Positions 35,673 to 44,304 of a DNA stretch of 44,892 nt are shown one piece after another (position 1 is the stretch's first letter; each line of letters starts with the position of its first letter). The notes beneath the pieces were generated by a model, which made no database searches, was not told where the DNA came from, and saw nothing but the letters and a program-made list of their open reading frames with translations. The DNA comes from Sphingomonadaceae bacterium (GTDB lineage Bacteria > Pseudomonadota > Alphaproteobacteria > Sphingomonadales > Sphingomonadaceae). The stretch is taken from NCBI GenBank assembly GCA_947477745.1, contig CANJUF010000026.1, positions 1-44,892 on the forward strand, written 5' to 3'. The translations under genes and the position numbers were made by a program.

Positions 35673-35814
35673 GCTGCTCAGGCAGCACCAGATCGCCCTG
35701 ATCAACGCGGACAGCGAGCCTTGCACCGGCGTGGGTTGCGGTTCTACCCTGGTCCGCCACTACGAAAGGCGCATTGCGGATCTGCGCGCAGAACTCGGCG
35801 TTCGTCAGTACTAG
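35659..35814 (+). CDS. Very small hypothetical protein (51 aa), TTG start
   Basis: A 51-residue protein starting at a TTG (MDLNELLRQHQIALINADSE) and ending YERRIADLRAELGVRQY. GGAG lies seven bases before the TTG, inside the end of the previous gene, so the two genes overlap by 14 bases in different frames. This LNELLRQHQ pattern is one I associate with short sphingomonad proteins of unknown function. Confidence 0.55.
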   Translation: MDLNELLRQHQIALINADSEPCTGVGCGSTLVRHYERRIADLRAELGVRQY

Positions 35815-35816
35815 AG

Positions 35817-36170
35817 ATGGGCTATTTCAAAGTCGGTTTCGCCGCTGCAGGCGTCGCTTGGTTTATATTGGTGAGCGGTGCACTGTTCTGGAATTTCGCG
35901 CCCAGCCCCAACTTCCTTGGCCTGCCGACCAGCGCTTCCGGAATTGTCGCGGGCCACTCGGCCGGCTCGCTCGGCAAGGGCAGGCAGTTCATTCTCGCCG
36001 AAGCGACGCGCCGGTACAACCGCCTTGGCGTAAACGTAACGGCGGGCATGGCCAATGGCAGCCAGCTTGCTCCGGTATCATACCTGAACCGTCAGCTAGA
36101 ACAGCAAGGGGCCAAGTGGCGTGTGCGCAGCACCGAAGGCAACGCCGCCGTGATCTACGAAATTTCCTGA
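35817..36170 (+). CDS. Hypothetical membrane-anchored protein (117 aa)
   Basis: A 117-residue protein with one N-terminal hydrophobic helix at about 6-27 (VGFAAAGVAWFILVSGALFW), then a periplasmic-looking region with a Gly/Ser-rich segment and LNRQLEQQGAKWRVRSTEG. It could be an uncleaved signal anchor. The ATG at 35817 lies two bases after the previous stop; no strong ribosome site is seen, which fits coupled translation. Function unknown. Confidence 0.6.
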   Translation: MGYFKVGFAAAGVAWFILVSGALFWNFAPSPNFLGLPTSASGIVAGHSAGSLGKGRQFILAEATRRYNRLGVNVTAGMANGSQLAPVSYLNRQLEQQGAKWRVRSTEGNAAVIYEIS

Positions 36171-36206
36171 AACGGCATTGCCGCGTGCGCGCCGCCGGTC
36201 GCTTTG

Positions 36207-36293
36207 ATGACCCAGCGCACCACCATAATCTGCAGCCTTATGATTGCAGCTTTCGCGACCGAATGGCTTTACCAGGTCATGACCGGGACCTGA
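36207..36293 (+). CDS. Possible 28-residue hydrophobic micro-protein
   Basis: A short ORF, MTQRTTIICSLMIAAFATEW and a further eight residues, with a hydrophobic core long enough for one membrane helix. It lies 36 bases after the previous gene on the same strand, but no clear ribosome site is visible. Could be chance. Confidence 0.25.
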   Translation: MTQRTTIICSLMIAAFATEWLYQVMTGT

Positions 36294-36326
36294 GCGCGGT
36301 CAGATGCAAGCCCTTGGAGCGCGGCC

Positions 36327-36536
36327 TTAGCCCTTGGCGTATTCGCCGGCCTTTGCCCCGAAATTATCCCGCGCATAGGCCTTGGCCAAAGCCGCAGTCG
36401 CAAAGATTTCCTCATGGAGGCTCGATTTCACGATCGGATATCCAAGCGAATTGTAATGCGTATCGCGGATCGTCAGCCGGAATGAGCCATCCTCGCTCTT
36501 GCTGATCAGAAACGGCTTGATGTCATCTCGGCTCAT
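36327..36536 (-). CDS. Small hypothetical protein (69 aa)
   Basis: A 69-residue protein: MSRDDIKPFLISKSEDGSF, then LTIRDTHYNSLGYPIVKSSL and ending KAYARDNFGAKAGEYAKG. The mixed strand/helix pattern suggests a small folded domain. The start at 36536 has an AGGGAAG site upstream. Function unknown; it lies 133 bases downstream of the IF-1-like gene on the same strand. Confidence 0.6.
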   Translation of the reverse strand: MSRDDIKPFLISKSEDGSFRLTIRDTHYNSLGYPIVKSSLHEEIFATAALAKAYARDNFGAKAGEYAKG

Positions 36537-36669
36537 TTTCGCTTCCCTTGTCTTCTTGCATGAGCGCTGTCGCGCCCTGATTTTTTTCGCGCTATTAGCG
36601 CTTCTGTCTAAGCCTTGAACGATTGGCCGTGAGCCGCTCAGCTTGGAACAGCGCCGCTTCGGCTGGCCA

Positions 36670-36930
36670 TCAGCGGCGCTTGTTGCGCACCTTTGGGGGG
36701 CCGTTCCCGCCGATTTTCTCGCGGTAGACAATGCGGCCTTTCGACAGGTCGTAGGGGGTCATTTCGACCAGCACGGAGTCGCCCACGATCGACCGGATGC
36801 GGAATTTGCGCATCTTGCCGGCGGTGTATGCAATGATCCTGTGATTGTTCTGGAGCATTACCCCGAAGCGGCCATCGGGCAGGATCTCATCGATCTGGCC
36901 CTCGAGGGTGAGAAGTTCTTCCTTCGCCAT
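36670..36930 (-). CDS. infA: Translation initiation factor IF-1 paralogue
   Basis: An 86-residue S1/OB-fold protein: [20 protein letters not shown], then [20 protein letters not shown] and [13 protein letters not shown]. The core is a clear IF-1, which binds the ribosomal A site at initiation. It is about 14 residues longer than the common 72-residue form, with a basic tail ([13 protein letters not shown]), and its sequence is more divergent than a typical housekeeping alphaproteobacterial IF-1. I infer it is an accessory copy, possibly used in stress. Upstream on the same strand, four bases away, is the DUF2384-like gene. Confidence 0.85.
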   Translation of the reverse strand: MAKEELLTLEGQIDEILPDGRFGVMLQNNHRIIAYTAGKMRKFRIRSIVGDSVLVEMTPYDLSKGRIVYREKIGGNGPPKVRNKRR

Positions 36931-36933
36931 CTC

Positions 36934-37215
36934 TCAATCCACCGATCTGGATGCGGACAGTTTCATGATGGCGCTTCGCACCCTCCAGCAGCCGTCCTGA
37001 CTTGACACCGCGATATCGATGGGGCGCCCTTCGAGATAACTGTCGAAAGTGTTTAGAAAAGCCATTGCGCGCTCTCTGCCGCCTAGGTGCAAAAACGCCA
37101 GACTGGCAATCTCGCCCTGACGCTTCGCCTGATCGGGATTGATCGGGCGCGACCGGGCAGCCGGCCGGAAATTGAGTCGGCGCGGCTTGTTTTCGGTTGG
37201 CAAAAGCGTGGTCAC
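36934..37215 (-). CDS. DUF2384 / MbcA-ParS-Xre antitoxin-like small protein
   Basis: A protein of about 93 residues with the C-terminal pattern LAFLHLGGRERAMAFLNTFD and GRPIDIAVSSQDGCWRVRSA. This resembles the toxin-binding DUF2384 domain of MbcA/ParS/Xre antitoxins (gene-dose 'LNTxxxxLGGRPID' signature). No RES-domain toxin gene is next to it and no HTH is evident, so an antitoxin role is not shown. The longest start is a GTG at 37215 without a good ribosome site; the true start is uncertain. Probably co-transcribed with the IF-1 paralogue. Confidence 0.6.
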   Translation of the reverse strand: MTTLLPTENKPRRLNFRPAARSRPINPDQAKRQGEIASLAFLHLGGRERAMAFLNTFDSYLEGRPIDIAVSSQDGCWRVRSAIMKLSASRSVD

Positions 37216-37412
37216 TGGCGATCGCCGCCGGGCGCTGAACGAATAGCTGAACAGGATTTCGAGAGTTGCATGACGCGCCCCGTAACGTAAGCGGGAGCGC
37301 GAGCGTCTCTCAGCCGCGAGCGCCTACATTCGAAAACTCGCGATAGGGGCCATATGGGGATGGTCAGGGCAACTGGCAACCCTATTGCGCCGAATCCTGC
37401 CGCGACCGCAGG

Positions 37413-37655
37413 CTAGATCAGACGCTCGGGCGCCCTTTCGGAAACGTTGGCCGTGGCGAACCTGGAACTCAGTGCCTTGCCGTCGTTGTCGGCCATCCGG
37501 GTAGCCGCCAGCCGCTCGCGGTCCGACTGCCGTTTTTCGCGGTGAAGGCGTTCACGCTTTTGCCGCTTGGTCCGCCGCGTGAACCAGGCGAAGCCGATGC
37601 CCGCAAGCACGCACAGCAGGGCAACGAGAGCGTAGATGATATGCTGGCGATCCAT
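37413..37655 (-). CDS. Small hypothetical membrane protein (80 aa)
   Basis: An 80-residue protein with one membrane helix at about 5-25 (IIYALVALLCVLAGIGFAWF) followed by a strongly basic stretch (RRTKRQKRERLHREKRQSDR) and a polar tail. Topology would place the basic part in the cytoplasm. Function unknown. Start at 37655 (MDRQHII); the extension to 37706 has no support. Confidence 0.55.
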   Translation of the reverse strand: MDRQHIIYALVALLCVLAGIGFAWFTRRTKRQKRERLHREKRQSDRERLAATRMADNDGKALSSRFATANVSERAPERLI

Positions 37656-37690
37656 GATCCGTCCTGTATGGCAAGATATTCGTCGAAAAC

Positions 37691-37737
37691 CCTTTTTATC
37701 CGGCAATCCGACTTTGCGGTGCCGGATAAGGCTTTTT
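37691..37737. terminator. Palindrome with T-runs on both sides, possible bidirectional terminator
   Basis: ATCCGGCA (37698-37705) pairs perfectly with TGCCGGAT (37720-37727) around a 14-base loop. CCTTTTT precedes the stem and AAGGCTTTTT follows it. It lies upstream of the reverse-strand gene at 37655 and could end transcription from the right, or be a protein-binding site. Confidence 0.4.
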
Positions 37738-37839
37738 GAGCGGGCTCGAAAACGACGGACCAGTGCGAAGCGAAAGCCTGCTCACAGCTTCTGTACGCGC
37801 CGACTGGTTAACGCTTGGGCCTTCGCCCAAACAAAGATT

Positions 37840-37977
37840 TCAAGTTATGATCGGGAGCTGGTTGAGCCTGTCCATCACTTCATCGATCGGCTCGACAACA
37901 GTGACGCTTCTGCCTTCGCCAAAACGGATGCGGGTGCCATCCGCGACTGGCGAAATATACGTGAAGCTGCGCGTTCA
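37840..37977 (-). pseudogene. Reverse-strand small-protein fragment
   Basis: Reading on the reverse strand gives FTYISPVADGTRIRFGEGRS then VTVVEPIDEVMDRLNQLPII and a TGA at 37842-37840. The composition looks like real coding sequence (a short beta-rich protein), but there is no start codon or ribosome site before an in-frame stop upstream. The 5' end collides with the forward terminase fragment at about 37961. Low certainty. Confidence 0.35.
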
Positions 37978-38113
37978 CGCCCGTGAGTGGACAGCATCGA
38001 AGCTGCGCCCAAAGGTCTACGGCCAGCAGATCGACGTCTCGGTCCAGCACACCCAGATCAGCATTCTGGCGGCGCTGGAGATGGCCGAGAGGCGGGTGAT
38101 TGAGTTGGGTTAG
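37961..38113 (+). pseudogene. Phage terminase small subunit, C-terminal remnant
   Basis: The forward frame ends with KLRVHAREWTASKLRPKVYG and QQIDVSVQHTQISILAALEM to a stop at 38113. The LRVxAREWxASKLxPKxYG pattern is typical of the C-terminal part of small terminase subunits of tailed phages. The N-terminal part is absent; upstream residues in the frame do not fit. No other phage gene is seen around it. Confidence 0.6.
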
Positions 38114-38560
38114 GTTGTGCCGCAACCTGCGGCGAAACCTTCGTCCGCTCGGCCAGGAGTTCAGCATAGCGAAAGCGGCGTAGTCATCACTAACCCTTAT
38201 CGCGAATTGCAATCGCCTCACCGTCCCCACCGCTAACGGCTATCTGGAACGACCCCATTACGGATGTTGCCCAAGAGGGGCACCTTGGGGCTATGATCCA
38301 TCCTCCTGGCTGCCAGTCAGCAGCATGACATGTCAGTGTTTTTCCACGACGCTGAGGATCTTATGTTTGCTCTCGGTATGACTGCGCCGAGATCGACCCG
38401 GACACGGGGTAGGAAGCCCAGAAGCATATAGCGCTTGCACCGCAAGCTCGCCGCCCTAACATCAACCCCCAGACGAGGCCGACACTCCGCTAATCTACGC
38501 CGCGAGTTGTGCCAAATGTTCTGACGACGGACACTCGCAGTGCCCTTCGATCCCGATCGA
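38114..38560. other. Gene-free stretch with one repeat copy
   Basis: No convincing coding sequence, RNA gene or regulatory site was seen in these 447 bases apart from the 34-base repeat at 38295-38328. Composition is less GC-rich than the flanks. It probably holds debris of older insertions. Confidence 0.5.
38295..38328 (-). repeat. 34-bp repeat, inverted copy of 44777-44810
   Basis: The reverse complement of this stretch (starting TCATGCTGCTGACTGG and ending GGAGGATGGATC) is identical to 44777-44810, where it forms the leader and ribosome site of the IS481-like transposase. On the far side of this copy no transposase sequence follows, so it is probably what is left of a deleted element. Confidence 0.7.
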
Positions 38561-41500
38561 TCAGAACTCGAAACGAACGCCGACTTTGATTTGGTAGAGC
38601 GACTGGCGCGCCTGGTTCTGATTGACCACGTCTGGCTTCGAGAAGCTCGAATAGCGGTACTGCGCGCAGGTCTGCGTCGGCGCCGAATTGACCACGCCCG
38701 TGCCCGGCGCGGTCGCCGTCGGGGTCGCGACCGTCAGGCACTGCACGTTTACGACAGGCGCAAAATAGGCGAAGTTGACCTGGCGCTGCACGCCCCAGTC
38801 GCTGTTGAGCATGTTGAGGAAGTTTTCGACATCGGCAAACACGCTGATCCGGCTCGAGCCGATAAAGGTCGGGATTTCCTGCTCGAGGTGGAGATCGATC
38901 TTCCACACACTCGGCGAAGTGCCAAGGTTCTTCGGAGTGATCGCGCCGCGATGGCCGTCTAGCTTCGATCCGCTGATGAATGCATCGAGCGCATCGCGGG
39001 TTGCCACCGAGTCATAGCTAACTTTCGCATCGTCGATGCCGCTGGGCACATAGAGCAGATAGCGCGTGTTCGAACCGTTGGTTCCGAATACAGGAGATCT
39101 CACGGAATTGGTCGAGCCCGCATCACGCATGGTATAGCTGTAGGGGCGGCCCGTGCGCCACTCGCCAAAGATCGAGAAGCGGGTCTTGTAGTCGCCGAAG
39201 AAGGCATGGTCGTAGTCGATATTGAACTTGGCCGAGTTCCTGACCTCGTAGATCGAGCGACCATAGGCCGCAAGGTTCGGATCGGCCATGGCGGCATTGC
39301 CATAGAGCGAACCGGGCGTGGCTGAGGTGATCGGGTTCACGTCCTTGATATTCTGGTAAGTGTAACTCGCACCCAGCCCGAGGCCGAAATCGAACCGTTT
39401 GTCGAACCGCGCGACAGCGAAGATCGAGCGGCCCTTACTGGTGCTATTCAGCACCAGGTCCTGGTTCACCTGATTGGTGTCGCCGGCAAGGATGCCTTGC
39501 GTGGTGCGGGCATAGCGCGGGCGGCCATCGGGCAGCGTGCCGATCACCACCGATCGGGTATCGATGTAGGTGTTAGCCGCTTCGGTCCAGCCGTAAAGCA
39601 CGTCCGCGCCCACAAGCCAGCCGTCGCCAAGTTCATAACTGGCCGACAGGGTCGCGCGCCACAGCGCCGGCAGATCGTAGCCGGGCGCGATCGCTGCGAC
39701 CGGCGCGGCCGTTAAGGAAGCAGTGTTGGTGGTGAGGAACGTGTTCACCACGGGTGCAAAGGTTGTCCCGTTGATCGCGGTCAGCGCGGCATTGCAGAAC
39801 GCTGCATCGCCGCTGTTGCACCCAGTGGCATTGCGAACGATATTGACCGAATTGGTGAGCTGTCCGGTGTTCGAAAATGAGTTCGACAGGAACACGTCGG
39901 GAGCGCCGCCAGCGAATTTTCCGACGCCGCCGCGAATGATCAGGCGATCGGTGGCATCCCATTCGAAGCCGACACGCGGCTGGAACGTGCCCTTGCCATT
40001 GAACGTGTAATTGTTGGGGAAACCCGCGCGCGCGAGGAAGTTCAGATTGGCAGGAACCTTCGAATTGCTGCCTTGTAGGTCATAGCGCGCACCGATGCTG
40101 ACCAGCAGCGTATCGTTGACCTGCCAGTCGTCCTGCAAGCCGAAGTTGTACTGCTGGGTGGAGAAGCGGGCGGCAGCGTCGTTGGCATCGAGGCTCGGCA
40201 CGGCCTGCTGAAACTGCACGCTGCTGGCCACGCCGGCCTGAAAATCAGCGATCGAATCGAAGTATACGTCGCCGATCGCGCGCTGGAGGAACAGGTTGAA
40301 GGTCTTGGTCCGGCCGAAGCCGATCAGGCCCTTGAAACTGTGGTTGCCAGCTTCAAGCCGTGGCGTCAGCTCGATATTGAGGTTGGTGTTGTTCATCTCA
40401 TTGGCCTGGCGGCTGATGTCCGGGCCTAGGAACAAGCGGGGGTTGGAGGTGGTTGTATTGCCGCAACTCGTGAAGCTGTTTCCGCCCGTGCCGTCGGTGA
40501 TAGAGACTGGATCGGTGCAGACGCCGAACTGCATGAAATCGCCGCCGAATGAGTTCTGGCCGCGGTTGTAGTCACGGTAGGAAACGCGCAGATCGGTCGA
40601 GAACGTATCCGACCAGTCGGAAAACCAGTGAAGCGTGCCGGTGTTGACTTCTTCGGTCAGTTCGTAACCGTTCGATTTCAACCCATAGGTTGGTCCGGTC
40701 AGCGAGGTGTTGTTGCCCTGCGAGAACTGGTTGGAGCCGACATTGCGAATGTAGGTCAGCGAGACGCGGTTGTTGTCACCGAGGTTGGCGTCGAGCTTGG
40801 CGGTAATTTTCTCGTCGGCTTCCTGCGTGCCGTTGAACACGCCGAGCGCGTCATAACCGTATTTGGACTGCGCGATCGCCCCGATCTGATCGACGAGCGC
40901 GGTGGTGACGCGCGGGACCGGGGTGGCGAACCCCGCATCCGACGGACCTTCATCGATCGGCTTGCCTTCCTTGGTGCGCTGGTAGGCAACCGCGAAGAAC
41001 AACTTGTCCTCGATAATCGGGCCGGACAGGAACGCGCCATAGGTCTTGGCGTCGAAGTCGAGACGCACCGGCGCGCCGCGGATCCTGTCGCCGGTCAGCT
41101 TGTCGTCGGTGTAGGTGTAGAAAGCCGATCCGGTGAAATCGTTGCCGCCCGAGCGCAGCACGACATCGACCGCGCCGCCCTGGAAATCGCCTTCAGAAAT
41201 GTCGAAGGGCGCGACCTTGACCGAAAGCTGCTCGATCGCATCATAGGGCACCGGACCGCGATTGGTCGGCAGGCCGCCGTTGTTGAGACCGAAATCGTCC
41301 GAAAACTGGATGCCATCGACTGAGAAACGGTTGAGCCGACCGTTGTTGCCGGCGATCTCGATCGTGCGGCCGTTCGATGCGTCCATGCTCACGAACGGAT
41401 CGCGGCGGGCGGCATCGCGGATGTCTCCGGCCACAGAAGCCACGCCTTCCAGCGTGGTCCTGTTCAGCACCGTGATCGGCCCTTGCGAGGTAATGCGCGC

Positions 41501-41881
41501 GCCGCTCAGCCCCTCGGCGGTAACGATGATTTCGTCTGTCGGTTCAAGCATGACCGGCAGGCGGAACGGCTGGCCGGCCTGGAGGAACACGTCGGTGACC
41601 TTTGCATCCGCAAAGCCCGGTGCCGAAACCGTCACCGTGAATGGCCCGCCGATACGCAGGTTGCCTGCATTGAAAGCACCGTCGCTGCCTGAGGTGGTGG
41701 TCGAGCGCGTGCCAGAAGGTTCGTGGAGGATCGTCACGCTCGCACCGGCAACCGCGTTTCCGCCCGAATCGACCGTCCCGCGAATCGAGGAGGCAACTTC
41801 TTGCGCCGAAACCGGTGTCACGAACGGCGCAGTGAATCCAATCGAAGCCACGCCTGCGGCGAGCAAATACTTCAGATGCAT
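38561..41881 (-). CDS. TonB-dependent receptor with N-terminal carboxypeptidase-regulatory-like domain (Oar-like)
   Basis: A 1106-residue outer-membrane receptor. Signal peptide about 1-27 (LLAAGVASIGFTAPFVTPVS, cleaved near AQE). Next is a CarboxypepD-reg-like beta-sandwich (RGTVDSGGNAVAGASVTILH), then the plug domain with DEIIVTAEGLSG and GRTIEIAGNNGRLNRFSVDG, and a large barrel ending in IKVGVRFEF with terminal Phe. It imports a large substrate, unknown here, using TonB energy. The start at 41881 has AGGGGAAAAAG upstream. No TonB/ExbBD, transport or regulatory gene is adjacent; nearest intact gene is the DUF1330 gene more than 1 kb away. Confidence 0.92.
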   Translation of the reverse strand: MHLKYLLAAGVASIGFTAPFVTPVSAQEVASSIRGTVDSGGNAVAGASVTILHEPSGTRSTTTSGSDGAFNAGNLRIGGPFTVTVSAPGFADAKVTDVFLQAGQPFRLPVMLEPTDEIIVTAEGLSGARITSQGPITVLNRTTLEGVASVAGDIRDAARRDPFVSMDASNGRTIEIAGNNGRLNRFSVDGIQFSDDFGLNNGGLPTNRGPVPYDAIEQLSVKVAPFDISEGDFQGGAVDVVLRSGGNDFTGSAFYTYTDDKLTGDRIRGAPVRLDFDAKTYGAFLSGPIIEDKLFFAVAYQRTKEGKPIDEGPSDAGFATPVPRVTTALVDQIGAIAQSKYGYDALGVFNGTQEADEKITAKLDANLGDNNRVSLTYIRNVGSNQFSQGNNTSLTGPTYGLKSNGYELTEEVNTGTLHWFSDWSDTFSTDLRVSYRDYNRGQNSFGGDFMQFGVCTDPVSITDGTGGNSFTSCGNTTTSNPRLFLGPDISRQANEMNNTNLNIELTPRLEAGNHSFKGLIGFGRTKTFNLFLQRAIGDVYFDSIADFQAGVASSVQFQQAVPSLDANDAAARFSTQQYNFGLQDDWQVNDTLLVSIGARYDLQGSNSKVPANLNFLARAGFPNNYTFNGKGTFQPRVGFEWDATDRLIIRGGVGKFAGGAPDVFLSNSFSNTGQLTNSVNIVRNATGCNSGDAAFCNAALTAINGTTFAPVVNTFLTTNTASLTAAPVAAIAPGYDLPALWRATLSASYELGDGWLVGADVLYGWTEAANTYIDTRSVVIGTLPDGRPRYARTTQGILAGDTNQVNQDLVLNSTSKGRSIFAVARFDKRFDFGLGLGASYTYQNIKDVNPITSATPGSLYGNAAMADPNLAAYGRSIYEVRNSAKFNIDYDHAFFGDYKTRFSIFGEWRTGRPYSYTMRDAGSTNSVRSPVFGTNGSNTRYLLYVPSGIDDAKVSYDSVATRDALDAFISGSKLDGHRGAITPKNLGTSPSVWKIDLHLEQEIPTFIGSSRISVFADVENFLNMLNSDWGVQRQVNFAYFAPVVNVQCLTVATPTATAPGTGVVNSAPTQTCAQYRYSSFSKPDVVNQNQARQSLYQIKVGVRFEF

Positions 41882-42344
41882 GCTTTTTCCCCTGTAGCCG
41901 AGCAAGGCAGATGCGACAATCCGCCGGAATTGCTGCAACTGCTAAAAGCACCTGTAAATGACAATTTGCAGACAGTCGCCAAAACAGTGGATTCTGGTTC
42001 GGCGAGTATCCCCAGGCAACATGGGCATAAGAATCGGTGGTTCGATTGGTGGCCTTGTATGGATGTGGGCAGCCACTGACATGATCGGTCAGGCTGTCCG
42101 CTTCCCACGACAGCCACGCCATTGCAGACGTTCCGGTTACGACAACAAAGCGGACATTCGAATTGAGATGCGTAAGATCGGCTAGTTGGTATCGAAGTCA
42201 GGTAACTTCAGACGGTTTTCCCGAGCGCAAACGCGATGCTGCATATTACCGGTTAGCAAAATTAGGTAGACTTAGGCAGCGCGCTCAATTCCCGGAAAAA
42301 TTATCGACGCATGGAGATTCCAAATCGATGAACCCCCGTCCGCC
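41882..42344. other. Gene-free upstream region of the TonB receptor
   Basis: This region holds the leader of the receptor gene and AT-richer sequence. I see no convincing coding sequence, riboswitch or operator. Forward open frames here have no recognisable motif. Confidence 0.4.
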
Positions 42345-42500
42345 CGCAGCCGAAGTAAGGCTCGTCAAGGAAATCCGCGTCAGTCAGGGTTTCCCTGCAT
42401 TGTTCACCAGGATGGTGACGTCCCCGATTTCCTCCCTCACCTGCGCAAACGCGTCTGCCACGGCATTTCGGTCACAAACGTCGAATGGCGCCGCATATCA
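42345..42500 (-). pseudogene. Short-chain dehydrogenase remnant
   Basis: The reverse strand reads FDVCDRNAVADAFAQVREEI then GDVTILVNNAG, the SDR segment that leads to the NNAG motif. Straight after it the frame hits a stop, and a one-base shift restores ETLTDADFLDEP. No Rossmann start, no catalytic Tyr-Lys, and no start codon are left. It is a small frameshifted piece of an SDR gene. Confidence 0.6.
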
Positions 42501-42967
42501 TACTTGGAAATGCATAACCTCTCTGCCGATGCTCTCGGTAGGACAGCATCGGTCGATGTCCTTGCACTGCCCTGAGTTCAGGCAGCTTCCCACGACTTCT
42601 CGGCCATTCGGCCTAGTCGGGGCGTTCGCCGAAAGCGGTCGTACGATAGCGAAGGCAGAAAGCTGAACGAAAGGCCAGTTTCGGACTTTCAACTGCGGTG
42701 AGGGATTGTCCGCTTTTGTCAGCGAAATCTGACCTACATCAGAACCACCATTCGGATTACGTCGGGCGAAGAATGGAAGTAGTAAAACGGGAAAGGGGTC
42801 TTGCCATCTACTCCGCTTATTGCCCCGGCTCATACCCGGCCATCTTTTGAAAGCACCCTCGACACTATTGAGCGCGGCGAACATCCCTCCGAAGGCGCAT
42901 GAATGCAAGCCGGTCACGGCAATAGCGGCAATGAACATGCCATTTAACGCGCCTGTCTGGCGCCGGG
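42501..42967. other. Gene-free stretch
   Basis: No convincing gene or RNA was seen. A reverse open frame of 146 codons (42498-42938) has a composition unlike neighbouring proteins and no motif. The GC content appears lower than in the core regions. Confidence 0.4.
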
Positions 42968-43258
42968 TCAGAGGCCCTCGACCATGAACGCGCGGTAGGG
43001 CGCCGCTCTTTTGCGGTGCGCGATGGCCTCCTGATACTTCGGGCTATTGTACCATTTCAGCGCCGTGGCCCGGTCCGGGAACCTCAGCACGACCGCCCCG
43101 TCGGGTGTTTCGCCCTCGAGGCCCGTGATTTCGCCATAGATGGCCAGCGCTTCCAAGCCTTCGGTGCGCGGACCGCTGGCGTTGATGTCGCGATAGGCCT
43201 GCATGGCCGCCTCGTCCTTGATCGGCTCCTCGCGAGTGAAAATGATGTAGGTTCCCAC
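42968..43258 (-). CDS. DUF1330 domain protein
   Basis: A protein of about 96 residues with the ferredoxin-like DUF1330 pattern: TYIIFTREEPIKDEAAMQAY, EGLEALAIYGEITGLEGETP, VVLRFPDRATALKWYNSPKY and ending RAFMVEGL. The family belongs to the dimeric alpha/beta barrel group; function unknown, often found near catabolic oxidoreductases. The start is taken as a GTG at 43258, which gives the normal family length; the ribosome site is weak. Longer frames to 43399 look artificial. Confidence 0.8.
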   Translation of the reverse strand: MGTYIIFTREEPIKDEAAMQAYRDINASGPRTEGLEALAIYGEITGLEGETPDGAVVLRFPDRATALKWYNSPKYQEAIAHRKRAAPYRAFMVEGL

Positions 43259-43350
43259 GGCTTCGATCCCCCGTCTGAGTTGTTCCAGTTTGGACAAGAT
43301 CGTTGCCTTGCAGGGTGGAATGGCGCAAGCGACGACTGCATTTCCAAGTC

Positions 43351-43373
43351 GCCATTCTTCACTCGAGAATGGC
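43351..43373. promoter_or_regulatory. Perfect inverted repeat upstream of the DUF1330 gene
   Basis: GCCATTCT (43351-43358) and AGAATGGC (43366-43373) form an 8-bp perfect inverted repeat with a seven-base centre, about 95 bases before the DUF1330 start. It could be an operator or a transcript hairpin; no regulator gene is near. Confidence 0.35.
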
Positions 43374-43530
43374 GGCCAGGACGAGACGCTGCTTGCCACA
43401 CGGGTGAGTTTGCTCCTGCCTGAGGTCTCCCCTGCCTGATAGGAGCAGGCGCTGCACAGGCTCGATATAGATTTCTCTTTGGGTCAGTCTCTTAGTCTTC
43501 AGTCCCGTCGATATTGAAAATCGATTTGCC

Positions 43531-44304
43531 TCATCGGTCGAAAATCGCCGGCCGGTTCATGCATTCGAGCCAGCCGCCGTCGACCACGATTTCCTGCCCG
43601 GTGATATAGCGCGCGGCATCGCTGGCGAGAAAGGCAAAAGCAGCCGCGATGTCTTCGGGTTCGATTACCTTGCCCAGCGCATTGAGTTGGGAAAGGCGTG
43701 TCCGTGCTGCATCAGTGTCGCGGTACACCTGCATCGACATCGGGGTGAGGGTATGGCCAGGCGCGACGCCATTGACCCGGATGCCGTCCGGGCTGAGGTC
43801 GGTGGCGACCGAGCGGATCAGCCCGGTCAGCCCATGCTTTGCGGCGTTGTAGGCGTGGCCGCCTACGGTGCGATGTGCGGCAATGCTGGTCGTCGCCAGC
43901 AACACGCCGCCGCGACCCGCCGCCTGCATCGCGCGCGCGGCGTGCTTCATGCCGTAGAACACGCTGTTGAGCAGCACCGCGATGGCGTTGCTCCAGTCCA
44001 CGTCCTCGATGTCCGTGATCCTTCCGCCTGGCCCGATAATCCCCGCGTTGCAGACCATAACATCGAGCCGGCCGAGTTTCTCGCGCGTCGTCGAGACCAG
44101 ATTTGCGACATCGGCTTCACGTGTCACGTCGGCGGTAATGAACAAACCGCCGATATCTCTTGCCGTGACCTCGCCCCTATCCGGACTGATATCCGAAAGA
44201 ACGACATGGTGCCCGCCGGCAGCCAGTGCGCGCCCGGTAGCCATGCCTATGCCTCCCGAACCGCCGGTAACAATCGCAACCTTTCCGCTACTCGCCTGAG
44301 ACAT
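43531..44304 (-). CDS. SDR family oxidoreductase
   Basis: A 257-residue classical short-chain dehydrogenase: VAIVTGGSGGIGMATGRALA, VCNAGIIGPGGRI, catalytic region LATTSIAAHRTVGGHAYNAA with YNAAKHG (YxxxK), and ARYITGQEIVVDGGWLECMN. NAD(P)-dependent, substrate unknown. The start at 44304 (MSQASSGKVAIV) has GGAAGGT upstream. It points away from the truncated quinone-oxidoreductase gene at 44526, so the two may once have been divergent partners. Confidence 0.92.
   Translation of the reverse strand: MSQASSGKVAIVTGGSGGIGMATGRALAAGGHHVVLSDISPDRGEVTARDIGGLFITADVTREADVANLVSTTREKLGRLDVMVCNAGIIGPGGRITDIEDVDWSNAIAVLLNSVFYGMKHAARAMQAAGRGGVLLATTSIAAHRTVGGHAYNAAKHGLTGLIRSVATDLSPDGIRVNGVAPGHTLTPMSMQVYRDTDAARTRLSQLNALGKVIEPEDIAAAFAFLASDAARYITGQEIVVDGGWLECMNRPAIFDR

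Noticed and set aside
36934..37215. Complete toxin-antitoxin pair
   Set aside because: The DUF2384-like protein has no RES-type or other toxin gene beside it; the neighbour is an IF-1 paralogue.
37650..38560. Intact prophage
   Set aside because: Only a short terminase C-terminus is recognisable; no integrase, portal, capsid or lysis genes are present.
42163..42666. 167-codon forward open frame as a gene
   Set aside because: It runs antisense across a recognisable SDR fragment and has no ribosome site or motif of its own.
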